From Alistipes sp. (lineage in GTDB: Bacteria; Bacteroidota; Bacteroidia; Bacteroidales; Rikenellaceae), in contig JAFXFM010000006.1 of assembly GCA_017520545.1 (NCBI GenBank), positions 1 through 64,000 on the forward strand: a stretch of 64,000 nt of DNA, read 5' to 3'. Under the pieces are notes generated by a model that searched no databases, was not told the origin of the DNA, and saw only the letters and a list, made by a program, of their open reading frames with translations. This document shows positions 37,155 to 45,649 of this stretch, in pieces; position 1 is the stretch's first letter, and the number at the start of each line of letters is the position of its first letter. The position numbers were made by a program, and so were the translations under genes.

Positions 37155-38378
37155 TTATTTGTCGAGTTTTAGTGTTACCTTCGGATGTTGGTAGTCGATG
37201 TGCCACATATTATCCACTACGAAAGTAGGCGACGGAGCCTCACCATTGCGAACTCGAATCTCCACTACGATGGTTTTGAATGGATCAAGCGTGTGAACGG
37301 TGCTGTTGTAACGCAATTTGTAGGTAAGCGATGTTGTGTTTGTGATGCAGTAACGCTGATAGGTAGCACCCTTCTTCTTGCCTACACCTGCATCCTGAAC
37401 ATCGAGCGAAGCGTTCAATAACTCCACGAGCCACTTCTCCTCGCCCATCAAATCGCCACCCGAATAGACCAAAGTGCGACGATCCAACATCGCCTCTTTT
37501 ATTGCCTCCTCGGTCAATTCCTTCGCCAAGATGATGGTCATCGTACGGAAGCAACCCAAATCTTTCCACATACCCGATGTAGGACGGTGGGTGTCGGTTG
37601 CACCAATCATAATCAAATTCTCCTCTACGCAGCGACGAATCATCTTTGGGTAGAACTTTGTGCCATTGACAATCTCCACGCCGTCGAACAACTTCTCGGC
37701 ATATACCTCCGCCTGCCACTCGCTCTTGTCGGTGGTATTACGACGATATCCGGGGTGGTTGTGGATAACCAATCCGCCCTGCTTGTGAACATTGCGGAAG
37801 GTCTCCTTGGTGTCGATGTTGTAGATAGCGTTCACGTCCTTCAAGAAGAGAGCATTGAAGTGTCCCTGAGTCTGTGGTTTACGCGAAATCTCGCTACCCT
37901 TAATAAGCAAGAGAGGGTAATTCTCCTTATCCCTAAACTGCACAGCCTCGTCAAATGTGGCGTTGTGGTTGCTACGAATGCCCGGGTCGGTGCCGTCCTT
38001 CATAAGACGTACCGAGCCTGCGTGGTAGTATTTGTGAGGCTTGCCGTCGGGGTTGTGCGGAGCAAGTGCTCGCAACATATACTTTTCGTAGTTGCGAGCT
38101 TCGAGGTGGTCGGTGATGGCAAGGATATCCAAACCATCGTACCACGCTTCGCGCACACGTTGGCGAGGCGTAATATCTCCGTCCGAATAGATTGTGTGAA
38201 CGTGAAGGTCTGCCTTGTAGCAGTTGTAGCCCTTCACTTGTGGCAGAATAATCTCGGTGCGACGCTTCTGTTGCTCCGGTAGGGTGGAGTGAACGTCCGG
38301 AATTTTCATCTCCTTCTGTGCGTAGGCATTGAAAATTCCGAGCGAGAAAATTGCCAATACAATAATAACTTTCTTCAT
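37155..38378 (-). CDS. Exported PHP-domain phosphoesterase, copy 4
   Basis: This 407-residue paralogue has a signal peptide ending NAYAQ. Metal motifs are DLHVHTIYSD, ITDHLEAR, GSEISRKP, HNHPGYRR and ATDTHRPT. The C terminus is MWHIDYQHPKVTLKLDK. It lies 12 nt after copy 5. It is closest by eye to the isolated sixth copy at 44365, sharing DLHVHTIYSDGDITPRQRVR against DFHVHTIYSDGEVTPRERVR. Confidence 0.85.
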   Translation of the reverse strand: MKKVIIVLAIFSLGIFNAYAQKEMKIPDVHSTLPEQQKRRTEIILPQVKGYNCYKADLHVHTIYSDGDITPRQRVREAWYDGLDILAITDHLEARNYEKYMLRALAPHNPDGKPHKYYHAGSVRLMKDGTDPGIRSNHNATFDEAVQFRDKENYPLLLIKGSEISRKPQTQGHFNALFLKDVNAIYNIDTKETFRNVHKQGGLVIHNHPGYRRNTTDKSEWQAEVYAEKLFDGVEIVNGTKFYPKMIRRCVEENLIMIGATDTHRPTSGMWKDLGCFRTMTIILAKELTEEAIKEAMLDRRTLVYSGGDLMGEEKWLVELLNASLDVQDAGVGKKKGATYQRYCITNTTSLTYKLRYNSTVHTLDPFKTIVVEIRVRNGEAPSPTFVVDNMWHIDYQHPKVTLKLDK

Positions 38379-38390
38379 AGGTCTACTGTT

Positions 38391-39629
38391 CTATTTAAAT
38401 TTACTATCAATAGCTAACTCAATGCTCGGGTGCTTGTAGTCTATGTGCCACATATTCTCAATGCGGAACTTTGGTGCCGACATCTTGCCATTCTTGTCTT
38501 TGCCAAACGAGATTGTTATTGTTTCGAATGGCTCCAACGAGTAAACGGTTCTTCCCTTGCGGAGTTTGTATCCAAACGAAGTGGTGTTGGTAAATGTATA
38601 GGTGCGTTCGCCCTTTTTCTTATTCTCTCTGACGAGCTGACACTCGATGGAGGCATTGAGAAAGTCGCTGAGCAACTGCTCCTCGCCAATAACACAGCCA
38701 CCCGAATATACAAGTGTACGGCAATCGAGTATAGCCTCTTTAATCGCCTCCTCGGTGCACTCTTTCGCAAAAACAAGTGTCATTGTGCGGAATACGCCGC
38801 GCGAGCCGAAACGGTAGGTTGTGAAGCGGTGCTCATCGGTGTTGCCGAACATCGCCAACTTCTCCTCGATGCAACGGCGCACCATTCGTGGATAGAAGTT
38901 GTAGCCATTGGCAACCTCTACACCTTTAATTAAGCCTTCGCTGTAAACCATCTCGTCCCACTCGCTCTTGTCGGTCGAGCCCTTTGGACGTTTGTATGAT
39001 GGGTGGTTATGGATAACGATACCTCCTTGTTCGCGAACTTTACGAAATGAATCCTCCAATTCGTAGGAGTAGAGTGTGTTGAGGTCTTTAACGAATAGAG
39101 CATTGAAATGTCCCTTGTCGTTGGTGTTGCGACCAAACTCGCAACCCTTGATGAGCAACAGGTTGTATCCCGCCCAGCGGTTTTCGCTTACAGCCTCCTG
39201 ATGAATGGCGTTGAAATCTGCCATAACTCCCGGATCGACGCCATCCTTCGGTTTCGAGTATGGCGCAGCCGAAAGACTCCTCTTGGGCTTACCATCCTCG
39301 CTGTACTTTGCAAGCACCTTTAAGAGGTTTTTTTCGTTCTCGCGAGCCTCGTAGTGGTCGGTAATGGCGAGAATATCCAAACCATCACTCCACGCCTCCA
39401 TAACACGTCCTTTCGGGCTGATGCGAGCGTCCGAATACATTGTATGGGTGTGGAAATCGCCCTTGTAGATGTTGTAACCATTCACTCGTGGCAGAATAAT
39501 CTCGGTGCGCTCTGAACCGATTTTGGGGCAAGTTTGCACCCTGTGTGGCACTTTGTCTTGTGCGCTTTGTGCGTTGGCGATGATGGCACAGCTTCCCAAC
39601 AAGGCGATAATCAAAAGAACTTTTTTCAT
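38391..39629 (-). CDS. Exported PHP-domain phosphoesterase, copy 5 (first in operon)
   Basis: This 412-residue paralogue has a signal peptide ending NAQS. Metal motifs are DFHTHTMYSD, ITDHYEAR, GCEFGRN, HNHPSYKR and NTDEHRFT. The C terminus is MWHIDYKHPSIELAIDSKFK. It is the first gene of the five-copy operon: a TATCTTTG box lies about 70 nt upstream and no gene separates it from the pfp terminator. Confidence 0.85.
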   Translation of the reverse strand: MKKVLLIIALLGSCAIIANAQSAQDKVPHRVQTCPKIGSERTEIILPRVNGYNIYKGDFHTHTMYSDARISPKGRVMEAWSDGLDILAITDHYEARENEKNLLKVLAKYSEDGKPKRSLSAAPYSKPKDGVDPGVMADFNAIHQEAVSENRWAGYNLLLIKGCEFGRNTNDKGHFNALFVKDLNTLYSYELEDSFRKVREQGGIVIHNHPSYKRPKGSTDKSEWDEMVYSEGLIKGVEVANGYNFYPRMVRRCIEEKLAMFGNTDEHRFTTYRFGSRGVFRTMTLVFAKECTEEAIKEAILDCRTLVYSGGCVIGEEQLLSDFLNASIECQLVRENKKKGERTYTFTNTTSFGYKLRKGRTVYSLEPFETITISFGKDKNGKMSAPKFRIENMWHIDYKHPSIELAIDSKFK

Positions 39630-39697
39630 AATATGGTTAGTTTTTATGTAGTTGTCAATTGATACTAAAATATCACAGATATTTTCTTTGCCTTATA

Positions 39698-39705
39698 CAA
39701 AGATA
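39698..39705 (-). promoter_or_regulatory. Promoter box of the PHP operon
   Basis: TATCTTTG on the minus strand, about 70 nt before the first PHP start codon and directly after the pfp terminator. The upstream element is weak. Confidence 0.5.
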
Positions 39706-39740
39706 CAAAAAATGCCCGAAAGTTAAACACTTTCGAGCAC
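39706..39740 (-). terminator. Intrinsic terminator of pfp
   Basis: On the minus strand TGCTCGAAAG and CTTTCGGGCA pair around TGTTTAA, followed by a T run. It separates pfp from the PHP operon. Confidence 0.75.
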
Positions 39741-39761
39741 TTTTTTGTGAGAGAATCTCTA

Positions 39762-40994
39762 TTACCAGTTCAAAATTTTGCGGAAATCGTAAGCCTCAGG
39801 ATTTGCTACGTACTGCTTTGCAGCTTCGTAGTCAGCCTCGGTAATGTAGTGCATTACGTTGTTGATAACCTGCTGAATTTTGTCCGACTCGATATTTACA
39901 AGACGTGGCGGAATCTTGCCGGTTGTAGGGTCCTGCAAATCCTTCAAGTAGAGTGGCGATACGAAACCGTCCTGCGAGATGTAAACCATACAGCCGGTCT
40001 TGCCCTCCGAGAAGAGCTTGTAAACGCCCATACCGAGCTCCGAACAGTAAACCAAGTCGTAAGCGATAGGGGTCTGGCAACGTACCTCATAACCAATCTC
40101 TACCGGACGCGACTTAACCTTAATCTTCAACTCCTTGAGTTTCGCCTCCAACATCTCGTTGAAGATGTGAGCCTTCGACACCTTACCCAACTCTGGGTGG
40201 CCGTGGTCGTCATAAGTGAAATGAACACCCGACTTTGCAATCTCCTCGTCCGAAAGAGCGTGGAATACACCCTCCGAAATCATTGCAACGCCATACTCAA
40301 CACCCATCAACTTGCGCTTGATAATTGACGAAACAACCAAGTTTACAATCTTCTCAACGGTAATCTCGGTCTTGTTGAACATCTCCGGAATGACAATCAT
40401 AGGGTAGTGGCAAGCCGAGCCGATACCGAATGCGAGGTGTCCTGCCGAACGACCCATTGCAGCAACTACAAACCAGTTAGCCGATGTGCGAGCGTCGTTG
40501 TAAACGGCACGACCGATAACTGTTCCACCCTCCTTTGCCGACTGATAGCCGAAAGTTGGCGAACCTGCCGGAAGTGGAAGGTCGTTGTCGATGGTCTTTG
40601 GAACGTGAATGTTGGCGATAGGGTACTGCTTAGCCTCCAAGAACTTCGCAATGCGGTTAGCGGTAGAAGCGGTGTCATCACCACCTACGGTTACGAGCAA
40701 CTTGATGTTGTTCTCGGTAAAGAACGAGAGGTTGAAGTTGTTCTCGAAATCGGCGTCGGTTGGCTTGAAACGGCTCATAGTGAGGTACGAACCACCCTGA
40801 TTGAAGATGAAGTCCGACTTGAAGAAGTCGAGGTCCTCGAAACGTGGGTTTGGATTAAACAGACCCGAATAACCGTGGTGCAAACCAATAACGCGGTAAC
40901 CCTTTGCAAGGAAAGTCTTGGCAACGCTGCCTACAACGGTGTTCATACCCGGTGCAGGACCGCCACCTGTAAGAATTGCAATAGCTTCTTTCAT
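39762..40994 (-). CDS. pfp: Pyrophosphate-dependent 6-phosphofructokinase
   Basis: This 410-residue glycolytic enzyme starts at the ATG at 40994 (MKEAIAILTGGGPAPGMN). The GGDD motif in TVGGDDTASTANR, with Asp in place of the Gly of ATP-dependent enzymes, and PKTIDNDLP, with Lys, point to pyrophosphate as phosphoryl donor. MGRSAGHLAFG and VEYGVAMISEGV are also typical. It interconverts fructose 6-phosphate and fructose 1,6-bisphosphate reversibly. The open frame upstream of 40994 has no family match. Confidence 0.92.
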   Translation of the reverse strand: MKEAIAILTGGGPAPGMNTVVGSVAKTFLAKGYRVIGLHHGYSGLFNPNPRFEDLDFFKSDFIFNQGGSYLTMSRFKPTDADFENNFNLSFFTENNIKLLVTVGGDDTASTANRIAKFLEAKQYPIANIHVPKTIDNDLPLPAGSPTFGYQSAKEGGTVIGRAVYNDARTSANWFVVAAMGRSAGHLAFGIGSACHYPMIVIPEMFNKTEITVEKIVNLVVSSIIKRKLMGVEYGVAMISEGVFHALSDEEIAKSGVHFTYDDHGHPELGKVSKAHIFNEMLEAKLKELKIKVKSRPVEIGYEVRCQTPIAYDLVYCSELGMGVYKLFSEGKTGCMVYISQDGFVSPLYLKDLQDPTTGKIPPRLVNIESDKIQQVINNVMHYITEADYEAAKQYVANPEAYDFRKILNW

Positions 40995-41040
40995 AGTGTT
41001 TTTTGAGTTAAATTTATAATAAAGTATTCTAAATTTTTTG

Positions 41041-41168
41041 CCGTTAGCCATTAGCATTTAGCTATTGGCCCTTTTGAAAAAAAATAATTCTGCCTTCTGC
41101 ATTTTGCATTATTTTTCGGACCAAAGATACAAATAAAAGCGGAAAACGAAAAGCGGAAAGCGGAAAAC
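41041..41168. repeat. Three heptad repeat classes in the pfp leader
   Basis: Moving rightwards, the GCTAATG class (as AGCCATTAGC), the TCTGCAT class (TTCTGCATTTTGCATT) and the GAAAACG class (AGCGGAAAACG) stand side by side. They surround a TATCTTTG promoter box, so part of them would be transcribed as leader. Confidence 0.6.
41122..41129 (-). promoter_or_regulatory. Promoter box of pfp
   Basis: TATCTTTG on the minus strand about 130 nt before the pfp start, giving a long leader that contains heptad repeats. Confidence 0.45.
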
Positions 41169-41177
41169 TTCGATTTT

Positions 41178-41209
41178 TTTGCTCATTCAGAAATAAATTG
41201 CTAGTTTTG
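41178..41209 (+). promoter_or_regulatory. Strong promoter for a noncoding RNA candidate
   Basis: TTTG (41178-41181), 20 nt, then a perfect TAGTTTTG box (41202-41209). The predicted start is near 41216, more than 330 nt before the next gene. Confidence 0.65.
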
Positions 41210-41215
41210 CAGTAA

Positions 41216-41470
41216 ATATAAACAAAATAAAAAGAAGAGCCTATGAAACATCGTGTGTAAGTTTGATACGCACAATTTAGACATATTTGAAAAAGCGTTT
41301 TAGCTTTATTCTTTTGCTTTGGAAGTTTGGCGACTGTAGAAAGACAAAAAGGAATAATAGTTGAAATGCTCGTGCTCATTGCGCGGGCTTTTTAGTTATT
41401 CTTTTGTCGAGGTTACGCCAAACACCCCAAAGCAAGGATACTAAAATGTACCGCGCTTTTTTTTGTGCGA
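41216..41470 (+). ncRNA. Structured noncoding RNA candidate (rod-like, 6S-like shape)
   Basis: The 554-nt gap between pfp and the protease gene holds no ORF of note. From the promoter, a small hairpin (GTGTGT/ACGCAC) is followed by a long rod: TTGCTTTGG/CCAAAGCAA, GTTTGGCG/CGCCAAAC, a central bubble, GACAAAA..GGAATAA/TTATTCTTTTGTC, and a tip GCTCGTG/GCGCGGGC. It ends in a T run near 41457-41464. A five-codon ORF (MKHRV) begins at 41244. The bubble-in-rod shape recalls 6S RNA, but I cannot confirm a family. Confidence 0.5.
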
Positions 41471-41548
41471 ATCTATTCTTATTTGAGGTACAAAGGAGTA
41501 ACCGAAAATCCGTTAATAGAGTAGGATAGTTAATTAAATGAAGAAATA

Positions 41549-43099
41549 GTGAAAAAGATATTTATTTTGCTGATGTCATTGCTGTCTTGTTTGGTAGTAA
41601 ATGCGCAGGATTTTGAGGTGCCACAAGATTCATCAACAGCATATCCTCTAACAGAGATAAAGAGTGATGGCAAGTTGTCGTGGACTATTAATAGAATATA
41701 TTGTACCCAAAAGTTTACGTATGTTAGGGTTAGAACAACTATTTTAAGCAATAAATGGGGTGAAGTGGTTGTGTCTCCAGAAACGAAATTGTATGCCGAT
41801 AAGAAGGCATATCAAATAAGAGGCTGGTTGGTTTCTGAAGCAAGTGGTAACAAGCGCTATGCACCAGGTGCAGAGTATCCATATTACACAGGTAACAAAG
41901 GTAACTATATGGATAGTTGGTTAGTATTTCCGAAAATTCCGTATAATATAGCTAAAGTTAACCTGGAACTGAATGGGCTTAATTGGACGGATCTCACCGT
42001 TTTGAGCAATGAAGATCCTTTGACTTTGACAGATTGGACAGAGGAAGCACTCCGTATGTATTGGCAACAAAATGGTATTCAGGACTACGAGGGAATATAC
42101 GAGTTTGCGGAGACTACAAATGCTAAGTGGTGGGGCGAAGCTAAACCTGTATTGGCGTTAAAAAGGGAGGGGGACTCCTTTAAAGTTATCTATCTTGCCG
42201 ATTATGGCAAAAAACAATCTATGTGGAAAGAGGGCCATCTAAAAGCAGAGATTAGACTGACAGCCGTTAGGGACTACTATCGCGTATCGTGGATTGCAGA
42301 TAATGGAGATGTAAATACGAATGTGCAAGTAGAGCTAAAAGATGGAATGTTTGCTGTTAAAAGTAGAGAAGCAAATGGAACAACAATATTCGTTAGAATG
42401 TTCCCTGGCGCATCAGAAGGTGGTAGCAGTGGCGGCGGTTTGCCTACATCTCCTCAGTCGCAGGGTAGCCAGTCTTACACTACGCAGGGTAGTGGTATTA
42501 TCATTGATAAATCTGGTATTATAGCAACTAATTATCATATTGTTGCCAATAAATCGACATGCGAGATTGTTGTAAGAGATGGACATACAATCAAGACTTA
42601 CAAAACTAAATTGTTGGTTGCCGATAGAGTGAACGACCTTGCTTTGTTGCAAATTGAAGATAAAGATTTCCAGACATTTGCTTCGTTGCCATTTACAATT
42701 AAATCAGATATATGCGAAACGGGAACAAACATATTCTCTATGGGCTATCCATTGTCTCAGTATATGGGTGATGAAGTAAAAATTACAGACGGTATTATAT
42801 CTTCAATAACAGGATATCAGGGAGATGTCGTAACTTATCAAATATCAGCCCCAATTCAGCCCGGAAGTAGTGGCGGTCCTCTATTTGATAAAAAAGGCAA
42901 TTTGATTGGTATTACAAATGGAGGTATTATCGCTGCGCAGAATGTTGGTTATGCGATCAAATCAACATACTTGCGTTTGTTGATTCAATCTTCACCAGTT
43001 CAAATAAACACACCAACAACAAATACTCTTTCAAATCTAAGTTTGTCTGAGCAGATTAAACAGTTGTCAAAATTTGTAGTTATCGTTAAAGCTAAATAA
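41549..43099 (+). CDS. Exported trypsin-like serine protease (DegP-type catalytic domain)
   Basis: This 516-residue protein starts at GTG (41549) with a signal peptide ending VVNAQ. Residues 20-290 form a beta-rich region I do not recognise. The S1-type protease domain fills about 310-500 with catalytic His330 (NYHIVA), Asp363 (NDLALL) and Ser441 (GSSGGPL). No PDZ domain follows. The codon use differs from the neighbours: AGA/AGG for many Arg residues and clearly more A and T, suggesting recent transfer. The exported protein encoded 8 nt downstream is likely its partner. Confidence 0.85.
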   Translation: MKKIFILLMSLLSCLVVNAQDFEVPQDSSTAYPLTEIKSDGKLSWTINRIYCTQKFTYVRVRTTILSNKWGEVVVSPETKLYADKKAYQIRGWLVSEASGNKRYAPGAEYPYYTGNKGNYMDSWLVFPKIPYNIAKVNLELNGLNWTDLTVLSNEDPLTLTDWTEEALRMYWQQNGIQDYEGIYEFAETTNAKWWGEAKPVLALKREGDSFKVIYLADYGKKQSMWKEGHLKAEIRLTAVRDYYRVSWIADNGDVNTNVQVELKDGMFAVKSREANGTTIFVRMFPGASEGGSSGGGLPTSPQSQGSQSYTTQGSGIIIDKSGIIATNYHIVANKSTCEIVVRDGHTIKTYKTKLLVADRVNDLALLQIEDKDFQTFASLPFTIKSDICETGTNIFSMGYPLSQYMGDEVKITDGIISSITGYQGDVVTYQISAPIQPGSSGGPLFDKKGNLIGITNGGIIAAQNVGYAIKSTYLRLLIQSSPVQINTPTTNTLSNLSLSEQIKQLSKFVVIVKAK

Positions 43100-43107
43100 A
43101 GATTATT

Positions 43108-43653
43108 ATGAAAACAATTAAATTTATCGCTATTGCGTTTTTCCTTGTATTATTTATGAGTGCTAACGCCCAATCATTTACTGTCGAATCCCCCGTTGAT
43201 ACCTCACGGCAGGAGGTTAAGACCTTGCCAAATATCACAGTTCTCTCTTTGGATGGTAAAGAGGTGTTGTTTACTACAGCTTGTGGAATGAAGCATGTTG
43301 TTTTGTGTAATATAGGTGCACCAAATGTAGGAAATTGGATGAATAAATTTAAGGAGGCGGGAGTACCATCTGTATCTTTGATTTCGTGGGCTCCTATGCT
43401 CACGAAAGGAATGACAAAATATATGTTGGCGTTTTATAAGAAGACGTTCTACAGATGGGAAAAGAAGTATGGTGTTACATATAATATTGATTGTCAGCAG
43501 AACATGGTAAATGTTTGGGGACTCCCCAAAGATGATAAATGTATGTATGTGTTTGTGCTTGGAGAAGAAGGTGAAATCTTATATTCTGCAGCATCAACTA
43601 ATGCGGATAGCTTTGATAAAGCAATCATAGAAGCCGCTAAATATATGAAATAG
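43108..43653 (+). CDS. Exported thioredoxin-fold-like hypothetical protein
   Basis: This 181-residue protein has a signal peptide ending SANAQ. The order LPNITVLSLDGKEVLF, KHVVLCNIGAP, WMNKFKEAG, NVWGLP and FVLGEEGEILY resembles the core strands of AhpC/TSA or TlpA-type thioredoxin folds. The CxxC active site is absent (only TTACG, LCN, IDCQ and KCM cysteines). It is therefore a redox-dead relative or a look-alike. It shares the AT-rich composition of the protease gene 8 nt upstream and forms an operon with it. Confidence 0.5.
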   Translation: MKTIKFIAIAFFLVLFMSANAQSFTVESPVDTSRQEVKTLPNITVLSLDGKEVLFTTACGMKHVVLCNIGAPNVGNWMNKFKEAGVPSVSLISWAPMLTKGMTKYMLAFYKKTFYRWEKKYGVTYNIDCQQNMVNVWGLPKDDKCMYVFVLGEEGEILYSAASTNADSFDKAIIEAAKYMK

Positions 43654-43671
43654 ACTCTTTAATTAAGTAGG

Positions 43672-43701
43672 CGACCTCGCAGCAGTGTGAGGTCGTTTTT
43701 T
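43672..43701 (+). terminator. Intrinsic terminator of the protease pair
   Basis: CGACCTC and GAGGTCG pair around a 10-nt loop, followed by six T residues. Confidence 0.85.
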
Positions 43702-43714
43702 GTCCCTTCTTTCA

Positions 43715-43736
43715 CGGGTATCGAAAACGATACCCG
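43715..43736. repeat. Single copy of the GGGTATCG palindrome
   Basis: CGGGTATCG-AAAA-CGATACCCG is a perfect 9-bp inverted repeat. It is the reverse orientation of the palindrome found in each unit of the tandem array at 63727-64000. Confidence 0.8.
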
Positions 43737-43794
43737 GCAAAATTTTAGTACTATATCTCTCTAAAGAAACTACTCACTACTATCTCCCCACTCC

Positions 43795-44295
43795 TCAAAA
43801 CAGCTTCTTCTGCGGATTGTTGTAGATGTTTACGAGGCGATGTAGCCCCTTTACGGCTCTACGGACGGTGTACGCTGTGCCACCCTTAGAGCCATCGAAG
43901 TAGGCTATGCAAGCCGACGAATTGTCCACGAGGTAGTTATTGCGCACGATGTACGCGCTTGCCGAGTAGTGAGTAGCGAGAGTTACAACCTCATCTGCTT
44001 CTGCCATAATGCGATTGTAAAGAGTGCGTTGTTCGGACGAGAATCGACGCTCCATACCATCGAATGGCACTACGGCAACCAAACGCAATCCTGCCAACTC
44101 GTCGCGCAGCGATAGCGCACACTCTGCCGCAGCGAGGTCATACCCCATCGCCATACCGCACAAAAAGTTGCGATAGCCGAGGGCGTACAACTCCCTAATC
44201 GCAACCTCCAATTCGTGATTGCGACTGCCGTCGTATGTGCGATGCCCCGTAAAGCAAGCCGTTATGTTCTTGTCGTATGCGATAATTTTGACTAT
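43795..44295 (-). CDS. SLOG-like (DUF1273/YpsA-type) protein with no standard start codon
   Basis: The frame encodes ITACFTGHRTYDG, then a helix and FLCGMAMGYDLAAAE, the Rossmann-like nucleotide-binding signature of the DUF1273/SLOG group, and later RNNYLVDNSS and FDGSKGGTAYTVRRA. SLOG proteins bind nucleotides; roles range from cytokinin processing to defence signalling. The conserved TGHR block lies upstream of the only usual start (TTG at 44211, inside the conserved region). Reading back, the likely start is ATA at 44295, where an ATG would be expected; the other in-frame options are ATT and CTG. The gene may start unusually or have lost its start. Confidence 0.6.
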   Translation of the reverse strand: MVKIIAYDKNITACFTGHRTYDGSRNHELEVAIRELYALGYRNFLCGMAMGYDLAAAECALSLRDELAGLRLVAVVPFDGMERRFSSEQRTLYNRIMAEADEVVTLATHYSASAYIVRNNYLVDNSSACIAYFDGSKGGTAYTVRRAVKGLHRLVNIYNNPQKKLF

Positions 44296-44322
44296 TTGTA
44301 GCGCAAATGTATAAAAATTTTG

Positions 44323-44330
44323 TATATTTG
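44323..44330 (+). promoter_or_regulatory. Promoter box of PHP copy 6
   Basis: A perfect TATATTTG box lies 34 nt before the ATG at 44365. It lies just upstream of the putative start of the divergent SLOG-like gene. Confidence 0.5.
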
Positions 44331-44364
44331 TGGTCAGTTTAACACCTAATAATTATAATATATT

Positions 44365-45591
44365 ATGAAACGATCCTTTTTACTTTTAGCATCGGTTGCA
44401 TTATGTATATCGACTGCTATGGCGCAAGCTGTTCATCAGCCAACGATTGGTAAGACTGCTATTCGTCTTTACAATCAGCCTGCTCACCGTACCGAGATTA
44501 TCTTGCCACAGGTGAAGGGCTACAATATCTACAAGGGTGATTTCCACGTTCATACCATTTACTCGGACGGTGAGGTTACTCCTCGTGAACGTGTTCGTGA
44601 GGCGTGGTACGATGGCTTGGATATCATCGCCATTACCGACCACCTCGAACTTCGTTCGTACGAGAAGTTTATGTTGAAGGCTCACGCTCCGTACAACCCG
44701 GACGGCAAGCCATACGAGTATATTCGTGGTGGCGCAGGCAACAAGAAGGACCCTACCACCCCAATCTACTGCGACCTTGATGCTACCTACGACGAGGCTC
44801 GCTCGTATGTCGAGAAGGAGGAGATTCCTATTATGGTAGTTCGCGGTACCGAGATTTGGCGTAACGCTCGTACCACCGGTGAGTACAACGCATTTTTCTT
44901 GAAGGATATCACCGACGTTGCTAAACCGGATATTATCGAGAGCCTCAAAGAGGCGAAGAGTCAGGGCGCTATCATTATTCACAACCACCCGGGTTGGCGT
45001 CGCAAGACTATGGATAAGAGCGAGGACCAAGTGAAAATTTACGAGCAGAAGTTGGTTGATGGTATTGAGGTTGTCAATGGCTTGAACCTCTATCCGCAGA
45101 TGATCGACCGCTGCGTTGAGGAGGATTTGACAATCTTTGCCAACACCGACTGCCACCGCACATCGGCACAATACTTCCCTCGTGGTGGCGAGATTTTCCG
45201 CACTATGACCTTCATTATGGCAAAGGAGTGCACTGAGAAGGCTATCAAAGAGGCTCTTTTGAAGCGTCGTACTATCGGTTACTCGCACAACCACCTTATT
45301 GGTGAGCAGATGTGGCTCGAAGAGTTCCTCAATGCTGCTGTTGAGTGCAAGGTTGTTGCTGTGAACGAGAAGAAGGGCCACCGCGCGTTCCAGCTCACCA
45401 ACCACTGCTCGGTACCGTTTATTCTTCGTCGTGGCAAGACCATCTATACGCTCAATCCATTCCAGTCGTTGCGCGTAAACTTCGGCAAGAACAAGGAGAC
45501 CGGCAAGTACAGCAACCCTACATTCCAAGTAGACAATATGTGGACCGTAGGCGACAAGCACCCAAAGATGGTTATCGAGATTGATAAATAA
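44365..45591 (+). CDS. Exported PHP-domain phosphoesterase, copy 6
   Basis: This 408-residue paralogue of the five-gene operon at 33503-39629 is encoded alone on the other strand. Its signal peptide ends TAMAQ. Metal motifs are DFHVHTIYSD, ITDHLELR, GTEIWRN, HNHPGWRR and NTDCHRTS. The C terminus is MWTVGDKHPKMVIEIDK. It has its own promoter and terminator. The long reverse-strand frame across it is a shadow of its regular codon use. Confidence 0.88.
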   Translation: MKRSFLLLASVALCISTAMAQAVHQPTIGKTAIRLYNQPAHRTEIILPQVKGYNIYKGDFHVHTIYSDGEVTPRERVREAWYDGLDIIAITDHLELRSYEKFMLKAHAPYNPDGKPYEYIRGGAGNKKDPTTPIYCDLDATYDEARSYVEKEEIPIMVVRGTEIWRNARTTGEYNAFFLKDITDVAKPDIIESLKEAKSQGAIIIHNHPGWRRKTMDKSEDQVKIYEQKLVDGIEVVNGLNLYPQMIDRCVEEDLTIFANTDCHRTSAQYFPRGGEIFRTMTFIMAKECTEKAIKEALLKRRTIGYSHNHLIGEQMWLEEFLNAAVECKVVAVNEKKGHRAFQLTNHCSVPFILRRGKTIYTLNPFQSLRVNFGKNKETGKYSNPTFQVDNMWTVGDKHPKMVIEIDK

Positions 45592-45610
45592 AGCCAATGA
45601 CTAATGGCTA

Positions 45611-45649
45611 AAAAAGATAGGCAACCGATGAAAGGTTGCCTATCTTTTT
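45611..45649. terminator. Strong bidirectional terminator
   Basis: AAAAAGATAGGCAACC and GGTTGCCTATCTTTTT form a perfect 16-bp stem with a 7-nt loop. It lies between PHP copy 6 and the convergent SDR gene. Confidence 0.92.

Noticed and set aside
41062-41379. 105-residue reverse ORF in the pfp/protease gap
   Set aside because: It runs across heptad repeats and the rod-like RNA; its composition is that of repeats and it has no start signal.
44401-45597. 398-residue reverse-strand ORF opposite PHP copy 6
   Set aside because: It is a shadow of the strong codon bias of a clear PHP gene, with no family features of its own.
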